A DNA stretch of 64,000 nucleotides. Origin: JANWYT01 sp034437555 (GTDB lineage Bacteria; Chloroflexota; Anaerolineae; Aggregatilineales; Phototrophicaceae). The translations under genes and the position numbers were made by a program. The notes under the pieces were generated by a model. The model had not been told where the DNA came from. It made no database searches and saw only the letters and a program-made list of their open reading frames with translations. This document shows, piece by piece, positions 41,779 through 49,864 of this stretch. Location of the stretch: assembly GCA_034437555.1 (NCBI GenBank), contig DAOTTQ010000058.1:1-64000 (forward strand). Direction: 5' to 3'. Every line of letters begins with the position of its first letter. Within the stretch, counting starts at the first letter, position 1.

Positions 41779-42951
41779 ATGAGCGAAAACGTGCGCTTTT
41801 ATGAACAGCTAGACACCATTAGCCACATCGGTGACATCACGAACCCCGCCGTGTATACGAACATGCCCAGCGATTGGTATATTGCCATTAGTGACGTGCA
41901 AGGCTCTACACAAGCCATTTTGGACGGGCGCTATAAGGACGTAAACGGCATTGCAGCTGCCAGCATTTGCGCCCTCCTAAACAGCCTAACGGGCGTAGAT
42001 ATTCCTTTTGTGTTTGGCGGTGATGGCGCAACGGTGGTGATACCGCCCGAAATGCTAGAAGAAGCACGTCAATCGCTCATTGCCACCCAACGCCTTGCCA
42101 AAAGCCAATTTAACCTGAATTTGCGTGTGGGCATTGTTCCCATTACCGATGTGGAACGGGCAGGTTATAAGGTGCGTGTGGCAAAATTGCGCTATCATGA
42201 GCATTTTCAGCAAGCGGTGTTTACGGGTGGGGGCATTGCGTGTGCCGACCGCATGATTAAAGACCCCGCCACCGCCCCCCTTTATCTTGTGAAAGATGAT
42301 GGGCAAACACACGAAGCCGATTTTACCGGGTATGAGTGCCGTTGGAGTGAAATCCCAAGCAACTACGATGAAACCGTTAGCCTGATGATTATGGCAACGT
42401 CACCCGATGACAGCGAAAATTATGCCGTTTACGCCGAAGTCATCCAACGCCTAGAAGTGATTTATGGCGATAGCGCACGCCGTAACCCCATTTCATTTCA
42501 GCACATGCGCCCCGCCCTTAACCCGTCTAAGTATGGCGTAGAAACGCGCATCCGTAGCAGTACCAGCGCACTGATGGCACGCCTGCGCCTAATGATGTGG
42601 TCGGTGGGGGGGTGGCTTTTGTGGACATACCGCGACAAAATTTGGGATAGATACAAACGCATTGTTATAGACACCACCGACCGCGAAAAGTTTGACGACA
42701 CCCTTCGCATGATTATCGCCGGCACAGTGCTACAACGCGATGAACTGGAAGCATTCTTAGAACGACTTCGGCAAGAGGGCAAGCTGGTGTATGGGATGCA
42801 CGTTTCACGTCATGCCCTAATGACGTGCTTGGTTTTTGACCGCTTTGGGCGACAAGTGCATTTTGTGGACGGCGGTAACGGTGGCTATGCCATGGCAGCA
42901 AAACACATGAAAGAACAATTAAAACGGTTAAGCACTGTCCCACAACTCTAA
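41779..42951 (+). CDS. DUF3095 protein with nucleotide cyclase-like fold
   Basis: A 390-residue protein of the DUF3095 family. Residues 35-190 look like a class III cyclase/GGDEF-type ferredoxin fold: YIAISDVQGSTQAILDGRY carries the first metal-Asp position, PFVFGGDGATVVIPP the second. Whether it has catalytic activity is unknown; the family is uncharacterised. The second half (about 230-390) is mostly helical, with WLLWTYRDKIWDRYKRIV and a late beta-rich end (FVDGGNGGYAMAAKHMKEQ). A perfect -10 (CCTATAAT) lies upstream near 41732, without a clear -35. The downstream PD40 and rhomboid genes form one rightward run. Confidence 0.85.
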   Translation: MSENVRFYEQLDTISHIGDITNPAVYTNMPSDWYIAISDVQGSTQAILDGRYKDVNGIAAASICALLNSLTGVDIPFVFGGDGATVVIPPEMLEEARQSLIATQRLAKSQFNLNLRVGIVPITDVERAGYKVRVAKLRYHEHFQQAVFTGGGIACADRMIKDPATAPLYLVKDDGQTHEADFTGYECRWSEIPSNYDETVSLMIMATSPDDSENYAVYAEVIQRLEVIYGDSARRNPISFQHMRPALNPSKYGVETRIRSSTSALMARLRLMMWSVGGWLLWTYRDKIWDRYKRIVIDTTDREKFDDTLRMIIAGTVLQRDELEAFLERLRQEGKLVYGMHVSRHALMTCLVFDRFGRQVHFVDGGNGGYAMAAKHMKEQLKRLSTVPQL

Positions 42952-42971
42952 AACGGAGGCAACCCCCTACT

Positions 42972-44009
42972 ATGAATAGACGGCGCATCTTACTTACAGG
43001 CGTTTTTTTGCTCATCTCGTTAGGCGCGGTGGCGGTGTATCTTGCCACATCTAGCGTGCGAAACGCCCCCCTAACACTTGGGGATGGTACAACGCGCACC
43101 ACGTCCGAAGAAACCGAAATTGCCCCCAGTGAGGGCGTGCCACTAGCACCCCCACCGTATACGCTGGCGTTTACCACCGATGTTGAGGGGCATTGGGACA
43201 TTGCGTTGCTAGAAAGTGATGGTGTCCTCAAAAACCTCACCGCAGACGGCACAGATGCCCAAGATTACTTTCCGTCATTTGCGCTAGCGGGTGACATGAT
43301 TAACTTTATTTCCTCACGCGGAAGCCCCACCGAATTGGGACCCTCACAGGTGCAATCCAGTGGCGAAGGCTTACGCAGTTTAAGCATTGTGTCGGCGGTG
43401 ATTACGCTGTTTGGTGAGGGGCGTTTGGATTGGGATCCGTCATGGTCTCCCAACGGCACACAAGTATTGTGGTCGTCCTTGCGTGACCTTAACTTAGAAC
43501 TTTACACCATCCCCACCGATGCCGAATTTGCCATTAGCAACGCCACCCGCCTGACGAATACGGGCGCACGGGATTGGTTTGGGGCATGGTCACCTGATGG
43601 CGCACAAGTGGCATTTGCCACAGACCGCAACGGCAACGAAGATATTTACGTTATACCCACAACAGGGGGCGAAGCCCTACGCCTCACCGATAGCCCTGTG
43701 GATGATATTCATGCTATGTGGTCATTGGATGGCACACAATTGGCGTTTGTATACGATGAAAACGACACCGCGCTTTTAGAGGGGCGTGTCCTTATTTATG
43801 TGACTTCGCCTGATGGCAATGGCACACCAGAACCCCTTGAGGTCGTGTTCATCGGTGACCCTGTAACGTCCCCTGATGGCGCGTATGTGGCGTATGTGAG
43901 CAACGAAACAGGCAATTGGCATATTTATGTGATGAACAGTGACGGCTCTAATGTGCGCCGCGTGACTGATGGGGACGCAAATTACCTGTTCCCTGTTTGG
44001 CAACCTTAG
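42972..44009 (+). CDS. TolB-like beta-propeller (PD40) protein
   Basis: A 345-residue membrane-anchored protein. Residues 5-25 form an N-terminal helix (ILLTGVFLLISLGAVAVYLA), followed by a short linker. The rest is a WD40-like TolB/PD40 propeller with repeated DWFGAWSPDGAQVAFATDRN, IHAMWSLDGTQLAFVYDEND and DPVTSPDGAYVAYVSNETGN units. Such propellers are protein- or glycan-interaction scaffolds outside the cell membrane. CGGAGGC lies before ATG 42972. It follows the DUF3095 gene by 20 bases and precedes the rhomboid gene by 15. Confidence 0.85.
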   Translation: MNRRRILLTGVFLLISLGAVAVYLATSSVRNAPLTLGDGTTRTTSEETEIAPSEGVPLAPPPYTLAFTTDVEGHWDIALLESDGVLKNLTADGTDAQDYFPSFALAGDMINFISSRGSPTELGPSQVQSSGEGLRSLSIVSAVITLFGEGRLDWDPSWSPNGTQVLWSSLRDLNLELYTIPTDAEFAISNATRLTNTGARDWFGAWSPDGAQVAFATDRNGNEDIYVIPTTGGEALRLTDSPVDDIHAMWSLDGTQLAFVYDENDTALLEGRVLIYVTSPDGNGTPEPLEVVFIGDPVTSPDGAYVAYVSNETGNWHIYVMNSDGSNVRRVTDGDANYLFPVWQP

Positions 44010-44024
44010 AAAAGAGACCCTTGT

Positions 44025-44897
44025 ATGTCTAATTTTGATGACGAAGAAGAAAAGCCCAAACGCCGTATAAGACACCCCCTCGAAGCCCCACAAGAGGGCG
44101 ATGAGGACTATGTTTCGTCCGAAGAAGAGTCACAACGCCCCAAACAGCGCGTTGTCTTTACGATGGGCGTTACACAGCCCTATCTGACCTATGCGCTGAT
44201 GGCAATCAACATTGCTATTTTTGCGTTTAGCCTGTTCTTTAGAGAGGCATACGTGCCGTTTTATGTGGCAGCGGCATTAGACCCACTGGCGGTTTTACGT
44301 GATTTTCAGGTGCATCGTTTGATAAGCGTGATGTTTTTACACGGCGACCCCACCCACATCATGTTTAACATGCTGGCACTGTACAGTATTGGCAGGCGTG
44401 TAGAACTGTATTATGGGCGTTATCGCTTTTTGATTGTGTACTTTTTAGGGGGGATGCTGGGTTCTGTGCTAAGTGCCATTATTGGCGATTATAGCATTTG
44501 GAGTGTGGGCGCATCGGGCGCAATCTTTGCGTTGTGGGCGAGTAGTTTTTGGTTTGTACAGCAAAATGCCAAGTTGTTTGGTGAAAACGGGCGGCTCATC
44601 TTGCTATCAGAGGGCATCTTCCTGATTGGTAACATCTTCATTGGGCTAGACCCCTCACGCAACATTGATAACTTGGGGCATTTGGGGGGCTTTATGGGGG
44701 GGCTGGCATTGGCATACTTTATTGTGCCACGCATCACGTTTACCCAAAAGATAGATGCAGAGGGCGTGCAGGTTATCACGTTTACCGATAACAACCCCCT
44801 TGACCAAAAGCACACCCTCATGATTTTGGCATATAGCACAGGGTTACTGTGCCTCTTGGTGGTTGGGATTCTCGTTTTCAGGGCGCAATCGCTCTAG
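44025..44897 (+). CDS. Rhomboid-family intramembrane serine protease
   Basis: A 290-residue rhomboid. After an acidic 45-residue cytoplasmic segment come six transmembrane helices: a first near 55-75, LISVMFLHGDPTHIMFNMLA (about 100-119, with the oxyanion His and Asn), the catalytic-Ser motif SVGASGAIFALWAS (Ser near 165) and the catalytic-His motif NLGHLGGFMGGLALAYF (His near 218). The Ser-His dyad is intact. It cleaves membrane proteins within the bilayer. Its 3' end overlaps the convergent DUF2304 gene by 54 bases. Confidence 0.92.
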   Translation: MSNFDDEEEKPKRRIRHPLEAPQEGDEDYVSSEEESQRPKQRVVFTMGVTQPYLTYALMAINIAIFAFSLFFREAYVPFYVAAALDPLAVLRDFQVHRLISVMFLHGDPTHIMFNMLALYSIGRRVELYYGRYRFLIVYFLGGMLGSVLSAIIGDYSIWSVGASGAIFALWASSFWFVQQNAKLFGENGRLILLSEGIFLIGNIFIGLDPSRNIDNLGHLGGFMGGLALAYFIVPRITFTQKIDAEGVQVITFTDNNPLDQKHTLMILAYSTGLLCLLVVGILVFRAQSL

Positions 44898-45224
44898 TTC
44901 ATAGCGCAAGAGGGCAACCTGCTGGGCAATCTCTTTGTTCTCTTGCGTTAGCCGTGTGATAACTGTCGAGAAGTACAACAAGATAAAGAGCAAGAACAAC
45001 GCCGCCAATAAAAACAGCAAGTTTGGCGGATACACAATGCCCACAAACGCCGAAAGCCCATGCAGCAAGTCACGCCATAGCGCAACAATCAGCATCACAA
45101 ACGCGGTTGCCAGCCACAATAGCGAGTATTCTTCACGCAGTTTGCGCTGGCGCACCAATTCCAGCACCAATAAGAGTGCCAAAATGGATGCGCCTACTGC
45201 AAAGACCACCGAACGTTCTTGCAT
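44844..45224 (-). CDS. DUF2304 membrane protein
   Basis: A 126-residue protein with three hydrophobic segments (SVVFAVGASILALLLVLELV, SLLWLATAFVMLIVALW, LLFLLAALFLLFILLYFSTV) and a charged C-terminal coiled region. REEYSLLWL is the DUF2304 signature. These proteins usually sit beside GT2 enzymes in surface-sugar loci. Here the upstream gene is a Wzz-type chain-length protein. Its 3' end overlaps the rhomboid gene antisense by 54 bases. Confidence 0.85.
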   Translation of the reverse strand: MQERSVVFAVGASILALLLVLELVRQRKLREEYSLLWLATAFVMLIVALWRDLLHGLSAFVGIVYPPNLLFLLAALFLLFILLYFSTVITRLTQENKEIAQQVALLRYELERLRPENENPNHQEAQ

Positions 45225-45229
45225 GGTGG

Positions 45230-45892
45230 TTACTCTGGAACAACTGCTAAAACAGCAAAAGCGTTTTGTTCTAAATCTTCACGGCGGCGCACCACCGCGC
45301 TCTCTAAAAATTCCAGCACAAACACCACCACAGCCCCTAAGAAAAAGCCCGCAATTGCGCCAATAAGGATGTTAATGGTGGTATTGGGGCGCAAAAGGCT
45401 AATGCGAGGCGCGTCTTGAATTTGGGCGCGGATGCGGTCTTCTTGGCGTGCTTCTTGGTTTAGCTCATCTTGATAGGCAATCAGGGCGTTGCCCCATTCG
45501 GTGGTGATGGGGTTGATGAAGCGTGATGCTTCTTCGCCACTATTCGCTTCAAGGTCTACGTCAATTTGAATGGATAACGTATCGCGTTGGGTTGAGATGG
45601 TGGTACGGCTACGCAAAAACGCGGGGTTCATATCTAGGTTAAGCGTGTCAATGATACGGGCTGCTACGATGTCACTTTGCAAATAAGCCACACGGCTATT
45701 TAGCAATTGCGCCGCTGCTTGCGTTAAGCCCCAATCACTACGGGAGGGCGTAATGAGCAAAAGTTGTGTGCTACGATACACTGGCTGAACGGTACGGCTA
45801 AAGGCAAACGCGCCCACCGCACACAGTACCGCCAACAAAATCATAATCCAACCGCGCTGTACTAGTACGCGACCATATTCAAAGAGGTTCAT
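45230..45892 (-). CDS. Wzz-type polysaccharide chain-length regulator (YveK-like)
   Basis: A 220-residue protein with N- and C-terminal transmembrane helices (WIMILLAVLCAVGAFAFSRT near 15-34; INILIGAIAGFFLGAVVVFV near 175-194) around an extracytoplasmic coiled domain. YRSTQLLLITPS is the Wzz motif, and a C-terminal tail follows the second helix. It controls the chain length of exported polysaccharide with a Wzx/Wzy or ABC-linked system, not seen nearby. DUF2304 and MoxR genes flank it in the same leftward run. Confidence 0.85.
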   Translation of the reverse strand: MNLFEYGRVLVQRGWIMILLAVLCAVGAFAFSRTVQPVYRSTQLLLITPSRSDWGLTQAAAQLLNSRVAYLQSDIVAARIIDTLNLDMNPAFLRSRTTISTQRDTLSIQIDVDLEANSGEEASRFINPITTEWGNALIAYQDELNQEARQEDRIRAQIQDAPRISLLRPNTTINILIGAIAGFFLGAVVVFVLEFLESAVVRRREDLEQNAFAVLAVVPE

Positions 45893-45937
45893 AGGTAAAA
45901 CGTCCTTTCTGATGCGCTATCGCACCACTTCACGGCA

Positions 45938-46903
45938 TTATAGACGAGTGGCAAGAAGTTCATCAAGCACTGTTTCTACGCGCACACCGTCCGCTTGCGC
46001 TTCATAGTTTAGCATAATCCGATGACGAAGGGCATTTTTTACCACAGTACGCACGTCATCAAACGCCACATTAAACCGCCCCTCTAGCAAAGCGTGTGCC
46101 TTTGCCCCCAAAACCAACGCCTGCGCCCCACGAGGCGAAGCCCCCACGCGCACGTAACGGCGCACACCATCAGGTGCGTTTTCACTGTCGGGATGGGTGG
46201 CAGTAATCAGCTTGGCAATCCATTCAATGACGTGGCTGGCAATGGGCAATTCTAGCACCAATTGGCGCATATCTAGCACGTCTTGGGCGGTGGCAACACG
46301 GCTAACGGTGGGCGTATCTGTGCCTGTCGTGCGCTCCATAATGCTCACCAATTCGCTCATACTGGGGAACGCCACATTCACCTTAAACAAAAAGCGGTCT
46401 AGCTGCGCTTCAGGCAAGGGGTATGTGCCTTCCATTTCTAGTGGGTTTTGCGTAGCAAGCACAAAAAACGGCTCATCAAGCATGTAGCGTCTGCCCGCAA
46501 CAGTAACAGTACGCTCTTGCATGGCTTCTAGGGTGGCGGATTGTGTTTTGGGCGTGGCGCGGTTAATTTCGTCTGCCAGCACCATATTGGCAAAGATTGC
46601 TCCCCGTTGAAAGCGAAAAGCGCGTTTGCCGTCCTCTGTTTCTTCTAAAATATCCGTTCCCACAATATCAGACGGCATCAGGTCGGGCGTAAACTGGATG
46701 CGCGAAAATGATAAGTCTAGCGTGTCGGCGAGCGTGCGAATGAGCAGAGTTTTCCCTAAGCCCGGCACGCCTTCTAAGAGGGCGTGCTTGCCCACCAACA
46801 CACAAATTAAAACGGCGCGGACAACGTCTGTTTGCCCCACAATCACACGGGCAACTTCGTTTTCTACGTCACGCGCCAGGGTGTTAAAACGGGCGATTTC
46901 CAT
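45938..46903 (-). CDS. MoxR-family AAA+ ATPase
   Basis: A 321-residue AAA+ protein of the MoxR type. Walker A is GVPGLGKTLLIRTLA (about 42-56), Walker B is VLADEINRATPKTQ (about 106-119), sensor 1 is FVLATQNPLEMEG, and the lid has GASPRGAQAL. MoxR ATPases act as chaperones that mature vWA and other metal-binding proteins or respiratory enzymes. The usual DUF58 partner is not adjacent, though two vWA proteins occur elsewhere in the window. ATG 46903 is preferred over GTG 46906. AAAGG lies about ten bases upstream. Confidence 0.92.
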   Translation of the reverse strand: MEIARFNTLARDVENEVARVIVGQTDVVRAVLICVLVGKHALLEGVPGLGKTLLIRTLADTLDLSFSRIQFTPDLMPSDIVGTDILEETEDGKRAFRFQRGAIFANMVLADEINRATPKTQSATLEAMQERTVTVAGRRYMLDEPFFVLATQNPLEMEGTYPLPEAQLDRFLFKVNVAFPSMSELVSIMERTTGTDTPTVSRVATAQDVLDMRQLVLELPIASHVIEWIAKLITATHPDSENAPDGVRRYVRVGASPRGAQALVLGAKAHALLEGRFNVAFDDVRTVVKNALRHRIMLNYEAQADGVRVETVLDELLATRL

Positions 46904-46919
46904 CACTAAAGTGCCTTTC

Positions 46920-47312
46920 TTAAGCTAAGAAGCCGTTGTCTTTTAGCCATTCGGTTAGTTCTTGGTGGCTAGGTTCGGTAATCATTACGCCACGATGCAC
47001 CCCACGCGGGCTTTTACCCACAGGCAATGGGGCAACCACCGCATAGGGCAAGTTGCTATCGGGCAACGCAATAACCAGCGTTGGCACGCTCAAAAAGCCT
47101 GTCCATTCTATCACGCGCTCTCTGGCGGTGGGGTCTTGGTCGATGAGTAGCGTACGATACGGCACGCAATAGCCCGCCAAACTGCGTTTTGCCACCGTTA
47201 CAAACGGGCAAGGCATGCTACGCGAATACATTACCAATTCGTGGGTGGGATGTGGTACGGCGGTTAGGGCAGGGCTTGAGGATGTCATGGTCTTTAGCAA
47301 CTTAGCAAGCAT
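46920..47312 (-). CDS. Glutaredoxin-like protein with a single active-site cysteine
   Basis: A 130-residue protein whose core (ELVMYSRSMPCPFVTVAKRS, then SVPTLVIALPDSNLP) fits the thioredoxin fold. The active site reads CPFV, so it has one Cys where dithiol glutaredoxins have CPYC; a further Cys is in LAGYCVPYR. Monothiol relatives carry CGFS and help iron-sulfur assembly, but that motif is absent. ATG 47312 starts four bases after the amidase stop, favouring coupling; ATG 47288 is an alternative. It lies between the amidase and MoxR genes. Confidence 0.7.
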   Translation of the reverse strand: MLAKLLKTMTSSSPALTAVPHPTHELVMYSRSMPCPFVTVAKRSLAGYCVPYRTLLIDQDPTARERVIEWTGFLSVPTLVIALPDSNLPYAVVAPLPVGKSPRGVHRGVMITEPSHQELTEWLKDNGFLA

Positions 47313-47316
47313 AGGG

Positions 47317-48531
47317 TTATTGTCCGTCTGGGGTAGTTGTGATGGCATCGGGCGCAATCACTTCGGCGTTTGGATTAGGCGCAGGTGGGTTTAAGAAGCA
47401 CACCACGCCTTCGGTGATGGCTTGCGCCATGTCATCTTGTCGGGTGGTTAAAATGGTGCGGTCATCCTTCATAAAGCCTAGCTCGATGATGGCGGCGGCG
47501 GTGAGTGGGTGAATCTCTCTAAAGGTATGATAATCGGTCATATCTACAGTGAGCGAAAAACGGCGTTCTATTTCGATTACCTTGCCATATTCACGTGCCA
47601 AACACTCTGCTAAAAGCGTGTCGGGACCGCCTTCGGGACGGACGGCGGCTTTTGCCACCAAGTAGCCACTGACATATTCACCAAAATCTTGGCAGGTATT
47701 GGCATGAATAGACACCAAAGATGCCGCCTGATAATTGTTCAAGCGTGCGTCAAACTCATCAAGCAAATCGACGCTATAGCCCAGTGTGCGTAGGTTACGT
47801 ACCACACGGGTTGCCACATCAAAGTTAATGCTGGATTCGGTTAGCCCATCAGGACACACGGCACCGGGGTCATTTTCGGGTCCTCGGTGTCCGCTGACGA
47901 TGCCCACTTTGCGTAAATAATTGGGCGTGGGCAATTGTGTGGGCTGTTGCGTTACGGCAACCGTAGAATTAGCAACCACCAAGCCCGTCACCACGCGCCT
48001 ATCTAAAAAGTCGGGGGACGTAAACCACGTAAAAATAGTGCTGGATAAAAAGCCCGCCAAAATCACCAATATCAACGTTCGTACAAAGCCCCCCACAATC
48101 CCCACACGGCGCACCCTTACGCGCTCTTGGCGACGCTTAACGCGCTGTACTCGTTGCGCTTCCATTTTTTCGGATGAGATGGGCGCGGGTGGCGGGGGTG
48201 CAGGCGGTGGCGGTACAGCCTCCACAGGAATATCGGGCAGGCGCAAGGGCGCAGATTCTTTCCCAATCGACAGGCGTTCTCTTTGGATGGGCGCGGGTGC
48301 GCCCTCTACCACAGGTTGTTCTGGGGCAGGTGTGGGCTTTAGGGCATCCGTTACGCTGGGGATAATGGGCATTTCCAGCTCAGGTTCAGGCTCAGGTTCG
48401 GCAGGGACACGGCGTGCCGCTACTTGGCGCATCATCTCTACAAACAGGGTGCTTGGCGCAACCTCTGGCAAGTCACTGGCGTTTTCATTCGCGTTATGGG
48501 GGTCTTGGGGGGTATTTGGCTCGTCTGGCAC
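47317..48531 (-). CDS. N-acetylmuramoyl-L-alanine amidase, membrane-anchored
   Basis: A 404-residue amidase_3 protein. A long Pro/Glu-rich cytoplasmic segment (1-150) precedes one transmembrane helix (FVRTLILVILAGFLSSTIFT). The zinc amidase domain (about 213-390) has VGIVSGHRGPENDPGAV (His), GLTESSINF (Glu), SIHANTCQD (His) and a late AAAIIELGFM (catalytic Glu). It cleaves the lactyl-amide bond of peptidoglycan during cell separation or remodelling. GTG 48531 is the start, with AAGGA seven bases upstream. It is the first gene of the leftward run ending in DUF2304. Confidence 0.9.
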   Translation of the reverse strand: MPDEPNTPQDPHNANENASDLPEVAPSTLFVEMMRQVAARRVPAEPEPEPELEMPIIPSVTDALKPTPAPEQPVVEGAPAPIQRERLSIGKESAPLRLPDIPVEAVPPPPAPPPPAPISSEKMEAQRVQRVKRRQERVRVRRVGIVGGFVRTLILVILAGFLSSTIFTWFTSPDFLDRRVVTGLVVANSTVAVTQQPTQLPTPNYLRKVGIVSGHRGPENDPGAVCPDGLTESSINFDVATRVVRNLRTLGYSVDLLDEFDARLNNYQAASLVSIHANTCQDFGEYVSGYLVAKAAVRPEGGPDTLLAECLAREYGKVIEIERRFSLTVDMTDYHTFREIHPLTAAAIIELGFMKDDRTILTTRQDDMAQAITEGVVCFLNPPAPNPNAEVIAPDAITTTPDGQ

Positions 48532-48726
48532 GCGACATCCTTACTCATTTGGGCGTGTTTATATTATAATGCAGTCACGGTGTAGTGTGTTGTGCGATTG
48601 CCCACAAAACATAAAGAACAATGCTGTTTTAACCCCTTTTAAGAGGTTGGGTGTGTGGCAATGGCATTAGTTGTTACAATCATAATGCCCGTGATGCTTA
48701 AAACAATGATGATTTTGGACAAACTT

Positions 48727-49122
48727 ATGCGCTATGACGACCTATTAGACAAAACCGAACTAAACACCTATACGCGCACCCTAAACGCACGCGCCAAACA
48801 AATCGGCATCCCCACGCGCCTCAGCATGCCTGATGTACGCGGTGTTATCCTAGAATCGGGGGGGGTGTGTGGGTGGTGTGCGGTGTCGTTGCTACGCCAA
48901 CCCTTTGAGCTAGACCACATCATCCCACTCGCTGACAAGGGCGCACATACGCCCCAAAATTTGGTGGTGGCTTGCCCCGATTGCAACCGCCGAAAATCAA
49001 GCCAACACCCCGCCAAATTTGCCCAAGCCCTTAGCGTGCAACTAGGGCAAACAACGCCCCTCATCCTGCGTGTGCTATCGCATTATGGCATTACGCCCCT
49101 GTTTCAAAAACCGTTGTTATAA
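48727..49122 (+). CDS. HNH endonuclease
   Basis: A 131-residue HNH nuclease. A zinc-binding CGWC (about 53-56) and CPDC pair (about 85-88) surround the catalytic motif FELDHIIPLADKGAHTPQNL (about 65-84), with His and Asn in place, and NRRKSSQHP follows. Such small HNH proteins cleave DNA in mobile elements, restriction systems or repair. ATG 48727 is chosen because it starts the folded region; upstream in-frame ATGs lead through unlikely hydrophobic text. No partner methylase or helicase lies nearby. Its 3' end overlaps the next convergent gene by six bases. Confidence 0.82.
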   Translation: MRYDDLLDKTELNTYTRTLNARAKQIGIPTRLSMPDVRGVILESGGVCGWCAVSLLRQPFELDHIIPLADKGAHTPQNLVVACPDCNRRKSSQHPAKFAQALSVQLGQTTPLILRVLSHYGITPLFQKPLL

Positions 49123-49389
49123 CGCCGTAAACGCCCCAAAGATGCCCGTTTCTTGCACGTCTACGCGCACCCCTTCTAATTCAGTGGGAATGACATCCGC
49201 CTCTTCTAAATCTTCTAAAGGCAATTTTTGTGAGACCATCACCACAATGGCGGGCGTGTCGGTATATTCTCCTGCCACTTTTGCCAAGCCAATAGCCACA
49301 CCCACCACATTGGGCATTTGCATGAGTTCGTCTATATACTTAGCTTGCACTTCGGTTAAACGTGCAATGATTTCGTCGTTCATCATCAA
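49117..49389 (-). CDS. Stand-alone 'NVVGV' domain protein
   Basis: The 90-residue protein reads as a helix, then MPNVVGVAIGLAKVAGEYTD, then PAIVVMVSQKLPLEDL, then VIPTELEGVRVDVQETG. This pattern matches a common bacterial domain seen alone and before trypsin-like peptidase domains, where it may act as a prodomain or lid. Here it is not followed by a peptidase, so its function is unknown. Repeated ATGs at 49381-49389 all lie in frame. It converges on the HNH gene. Confidence 0.65.
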   Translation of the reverse strand: MMMNDEIIARLTEVQAKYIDELMQMPNVVGVAIGLAKVAGEYTDTPAIVVMVSQKLPLEDLEEADVIPTELEGVRVDVQETGIFGAFTAL

Positions 49390-49463
49390 ATAGTGTCCTT
49401 ATGCTTAGTTTTGGTTATAATAGCAAACACATTGTACCCAATATTATACAGGGCTGTGAACCT

Positions 49464-49859
49464 ATGGGTGACGAACTACGAGTAGGATTGATTGGTGAGG
49501 CAAATGGGCATGTGACGCGAGATAGTACAGCGCGTGCCATAGGAAGCGGTAGCCTAGAAGTATTTGCCACCCCTGCCATGATTGCGTTAATGGAAGCCGC
49601 CTCTGTGGCAGCCATCGACAACGCGCTAGATGAGGGTATTTCAACGGTGGGCATTGATATTAATGTGCGCCATTTGTCGGCTACGCCCATCGGCGAGAAT
49701 GTCACAGCCATTGCAGAAGTGAGTGAAATAGACGGCAAGCGCGTTCGGTTTGAAGTGCGAGCTTGGGACGAGCAAGAATTAATTGGTGAAGGCACACACA
49801 CGCGCTACATTATTCAAGTAGAACAGTTTTTAAACCGACTTAACGAGAAAAACGACTAA
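49464..49859 (+). CDS. Hotdog-fold thioesterase (fluoroacetyl-CoA thioesterase-like)
   Basis: A 131-residue single hotdog domain with VFATPAMIALMEAASVAAID (about 28-47) and GIDINVRHLSATPIGENVTA (about 57-76). The pattern resembles FlK-type thioesterases and related acyl-CoA hydrolases, in which Thr/Glu/His residues act on acyl-CoA. Natural substrate is unknown. ATG 49464 is chosen because a perfect -10 TATAAT at 49416-49421 would exclude the earlier in-frame starts. It begins a rightward run with a glycosyltransferase and a PyrK-like gene. Confidence 0.82.
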   Translation: MGDELRVGLIGEANGHVTRDSTARAIGSGSLEVFATPAMIALMEAASVAAIDNALDEGISTVGIDINVRHLSATPIGENVTAIAEVSEIDGKRVRFEVRAWDEQELIGEGTHTRYIIQVEQFLNRLNEKND

Positions 49860-49864
49860 CGCTT

